From Thermomicrobiaceae bacterium (lineage in GTDB: Bacteria > Chloroflexota > Chloroflexia > Thermomicrobiales > Thermomicrobiaceae): DNA of 6,460 nt. Position 1 is the stretch's first letter. Every line of letters begins with the position of its first letter. The notes beneath the pieces are model-generated. The model worked only from the letters and a program-made list of their open reading frames with translations. It was not told the DNA's origin and ran no database searches. The translations under genes and the position numbers were made by a program. The DNA is taken from the NCBI GenBank assembly GCA_007123655.1, contig SKKR01000472.1:1-6460 (forward strand), written 5' to 3'. This document shows, piece by piece, positions 5,106-6,460 of the stretch.

Positions 5106-5403
5106 TCCTCACTCTCGGCGCGGACGCCGTCACGAAACTGGAATACGCTTACGCAAAGGGGGTGCCAGGTATCCCGGGAATGGCAAGAAAAGCGGCTCAT
5201 CTCCGCTCGCGCCCTCGGTCCGTAATCCCTGCCCGGCCCTTGCAACCGTGGCGCCGACCAAATCGGTGCGTCCCCACTCGCCACGGTGCGAGGGCCGTGT
5301 TATCGTCTCCCAGTGCCTTTCACGAAGACATGCAACTGAATCAACTTGGTTCGTCGCGTTGGTGATTACCAACCAAAACCGACAACCGAAGGGATGGGAG
5401 TAA
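5106..5403. other. Divergent intergenic region
   Basis: 298 bp between the minus-strand membrane protein and the plus-strand oxidoreductase. All frames are short or shadow-like, and I see no coding potential. It must hold both promoters, but I found no convincing -35/-10 pair on either strand. Notable items are the palindrome TCCCGGGA at 5172-5179 and the inverted repeat at 5358-5373. Confidence 0.6.
5358..5373. promoter_or_regulatory. Inverted repeat upstream of the oxidoreductase, possible operator
   Basis: GTTGGT (5358-5363), GATT, ACCAAC (5368-5373): a perfect 6-bp-arm repeat, 30 nt before the ATG at 5404 and 22 nt before the ribosome-binding site GGGAG (5396-5400). The position suits an operator overlapping the transcription start, or a hairpin in the leader. 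One isolated site gives no regulator identity. Confidence 0.35.
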
Positions 5404-6288
5404 ATGCAGCTTGGCCTGTTCGTTTCAAACGGAATCGGCGCCGACTGGATCGGGCGCGATCCACAGCGCGCCTGGGATCGCAGCCTGGAGATCTCGAAAC
5501 TGGCCGACAAACTCGGGTTCGAATCAATCTGGGTGCCGGACCACCTGCAGGTACTTCGCGAGGGGGAAACCGGGCCAACCGTCGAGGCGATGTTGCACCT
5601 GACGGCCATCGCCGGTGTAACCGAGCGAGTGAAGTTGAGCACCGGCGTCGCCTGCGTGTCGTTTCGGAACCCGGCCGTGCTGACGAAGATGTTCTCGACA
5701 CTCGATGTCGCCAGTGGTGGCCGCGCCGAGATCGCCGTGGGCGCCGGATGGCACGAGCCGGAATGGACCGCCTACGGGATGGAGTTCCCCCGGCCGAAGG
5801 AACGCCTGCTTCGGCTGCGCGAGACGCTGGAGATCATCTCCCGGATGCTCGAGCCCGGCCCTTCCTCCTTCAAGGGGGAGCGTTACGAGATCAACGAGGT
5901 CGAGATGCACCCGCTCAGTATCCGCCAGCCACGGATGCCGATCATCGTTGGCGGGAACGGTCAGAACGTCACCTGGCGACTGGCCGCGAAGTATGCCGAC
6001 GAGCTCAACCTGGACGGGCCGGACCCGGACATCATCGGTGACTGGATGCCGATCATCCGGGACCGCTGTGAGGAGATCGACCGGGATCCGGCCACGCTCA
6101 AAGTCTCGGCGCTGGTATTCTGGCGCGGGATGAAGGGACAGGAGCGGGTCGAGAAGATGCAGTACATGGCGGATCTCGGCATGTCCCGCTATCACGCCGG
6201 AAACGACCACGCCACCATGGACTCGGATGAACCGCTTCACGAACTCGTCGAGGACGCGAAAAAAGCCGGCGTCGAGCTCCTGGCCTGA
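5404..6288 (+). CDS. LLM-class F420-type flavin/deazaflavin oxidoreductase
   Basis: A 294-residue cytoplasmic TIM-barrel enzyme of the luciferase-like monooxygenase superfamily, in the group usually annotated as LLM class F420-dependent. Such enzymes move hydride between reduced F420 (or FMN) and varied substrates; neither cofactor nor substrate can be fixed from sequence. Marks: MQLGLF at 1-6 (first strand), LGFESIWVPDHL at 37-48, the strand VKLSTGVACVSFRNPAVLTKMFSTLD at 76-101, GGRAEIAVGAGWHEPEWTAYG at 105-125, PRPKERLLRLRETLEII at 129-145, and PIIVGGNGQN at 179-188. The length suits a complete enzyme. The start has GGGAG at 5396-5400, only 3 nt from the ATG, with GGGA at 5391-5394 as a better-spaced alternative; the family's N-terminal strand begins at once, so an upstream start is unlikely. 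It seems monocistronic, with a hairpin after the stop. Confidence 0.93.
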   Translation: MQLGLFVSNGIGADWIGRDPQRAWDRSLEISKLADKLGFESIWVPDHLQVLREGETGPTVEAMLHLTAIAGVTERVKLSTGVACVSFRNPAVLTKMFSTLDVASGGRAEIAVGAGWHEPEWTAYGMEFPRPKERLLRLRETLEIISRMLEPGPSSFKGERYEINEVEMHPLSIRQPRMPIIVGGNGQNVTWRLAAKYADELNLDGPDPDIIGDWMPIIRDRCEEIDRDPATLKVSALVFWRGMKGQERVEKMQYMADLGMSRYHAGNDHATMDSDEPLHELVEDAKKAGVELLA

Positions 6289-6298
6289 TGTCCTCGCC

Positions 6299-6329
6299 GT
6301 CCGGCGGGTGGACTATTTGCCCGCCGGAC
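6299..6329. terminator. 10-bp perfect hairpin after the oxidoreductase
   Basis: GTCCGGCGGG (6299-6308) and CCCGCCGGAC (6320-6329) pair perfectly around an 11-nt loop, beginning 10 nt after the TGA stop. The stem is strong, but AACCGCTTCTC rather than a T-run follows, so it may stop transcription with Rho, protect the 3' end of the mRNA, or act in both directions. Confidence 0.6.
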
Positions 6330-6460
6330 AACCGCTTCTCAATCCCCGGGATCTACCTGGCACAACCTTGCGCGCCGTGGCCATCCGGTTGCGATACCAG
6401 CCGGAAGTTGCGATGTCGTTCACTGGTGAGTTCAACCCAGCAGCGCGAGGAAACGGACCA
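6330..6460. other. Right edge, no gene called
   Basis: 131 bp with no supportable gene. Minus-strand frames are open from the window edge (one to a TAG near 6352, another into the hairpin region), so the 3' end of a minus-strand gene could enter here, but the translated stretches have no recognisable feature. Confidence 0.4.

Noticed and set aside
5524..6240. 238-codon minus-strand frame (and a plus-strand frame from 5346) across the oxidoreductase
   Set aside because: Both overlap the clearly recognised oxidoreductase, and their translations show no family features.
6352..6460. 3' end of a minus-strand gene entering from the right edge
   Set aside because: A frame is open but short, has no recognisable residues, and alternatives in other frames are equally open.

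Overview
The window comes from a high-GC bacterium. The gene set (Thermus/Chloroflexi-type macro protein, Bcr/CflA exporter, M81 metallopeptidase, F420-type luciferase-like oxidoreductase, two small proteins of a kind I associate with Chloroflexota) suggests a Chloroflexota/Thermomicrobia-like genome. This is inference from protein style; there is no rRNA or other marker gene to prove it.

Layout. (1) 1-101: an inverted repeat that probably ends transcription of the gene to its right. (2) 102-1887, minus strand: a Bcr/CflA-type drug exporter followed after 19 nt by a macro-domain protein, probably one operon. (3) 1888-2065: a divergent intergenic region. (4) 2066-3541, plus strand: an M81/MlrC-like metallopeptidase with all expected metal-site residues. 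(5) 3574-4148: two small divergent genes whose start codons are only 2 bp apart, inside the palindrome CATCGATG, so each gene's promoter and ribosome-binding region must lie inside the other gene. (6) 4149-4766: no gene, but a strongly structured repeat region. (7) 4767-5105, minus: a small three-segment membrane protein. (8) 5404-6288, plus: an LLM-class (F420-type) oxidoreductase, followed by a 10-bp perfect hairpin. (9) 6330-6460: nothing I can call.

The most striking thing is in 4309-4652. Two copies of a small non-coding mobile element (MITE-like) are nested in each other. Each unit end has a terminal repeat GAGnnTGTCTCA, a 13-16 nt spacer, a foot GTnGC and a hairpin with 7-nt arms and a 6-nt loop. 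The inner copy is 4441-4610 (170 bp) and is flanked by the 4-bp direct repeat GAGA. Removing the inner copy plus one GAGA restores, at the junction, a perfect 7-bp hairpin belonging to the right end of the outer copy, and makes the outer copy exactly 170 bp as well. The loops also show a covarying base pair. I read this as a self-nested insertion of a REP/MITE-like family into the hairpin loop of an older copy.

The genes do not form one pathway. Exporter plus macro protein is one unit, and the peptidase, membrane protein and oxidoreductase look independent. The block between the peptidase and the membrane protein (about 3540-4766) looks like an accessory segment: small genes of restricted distribution and layered repeat insertions.
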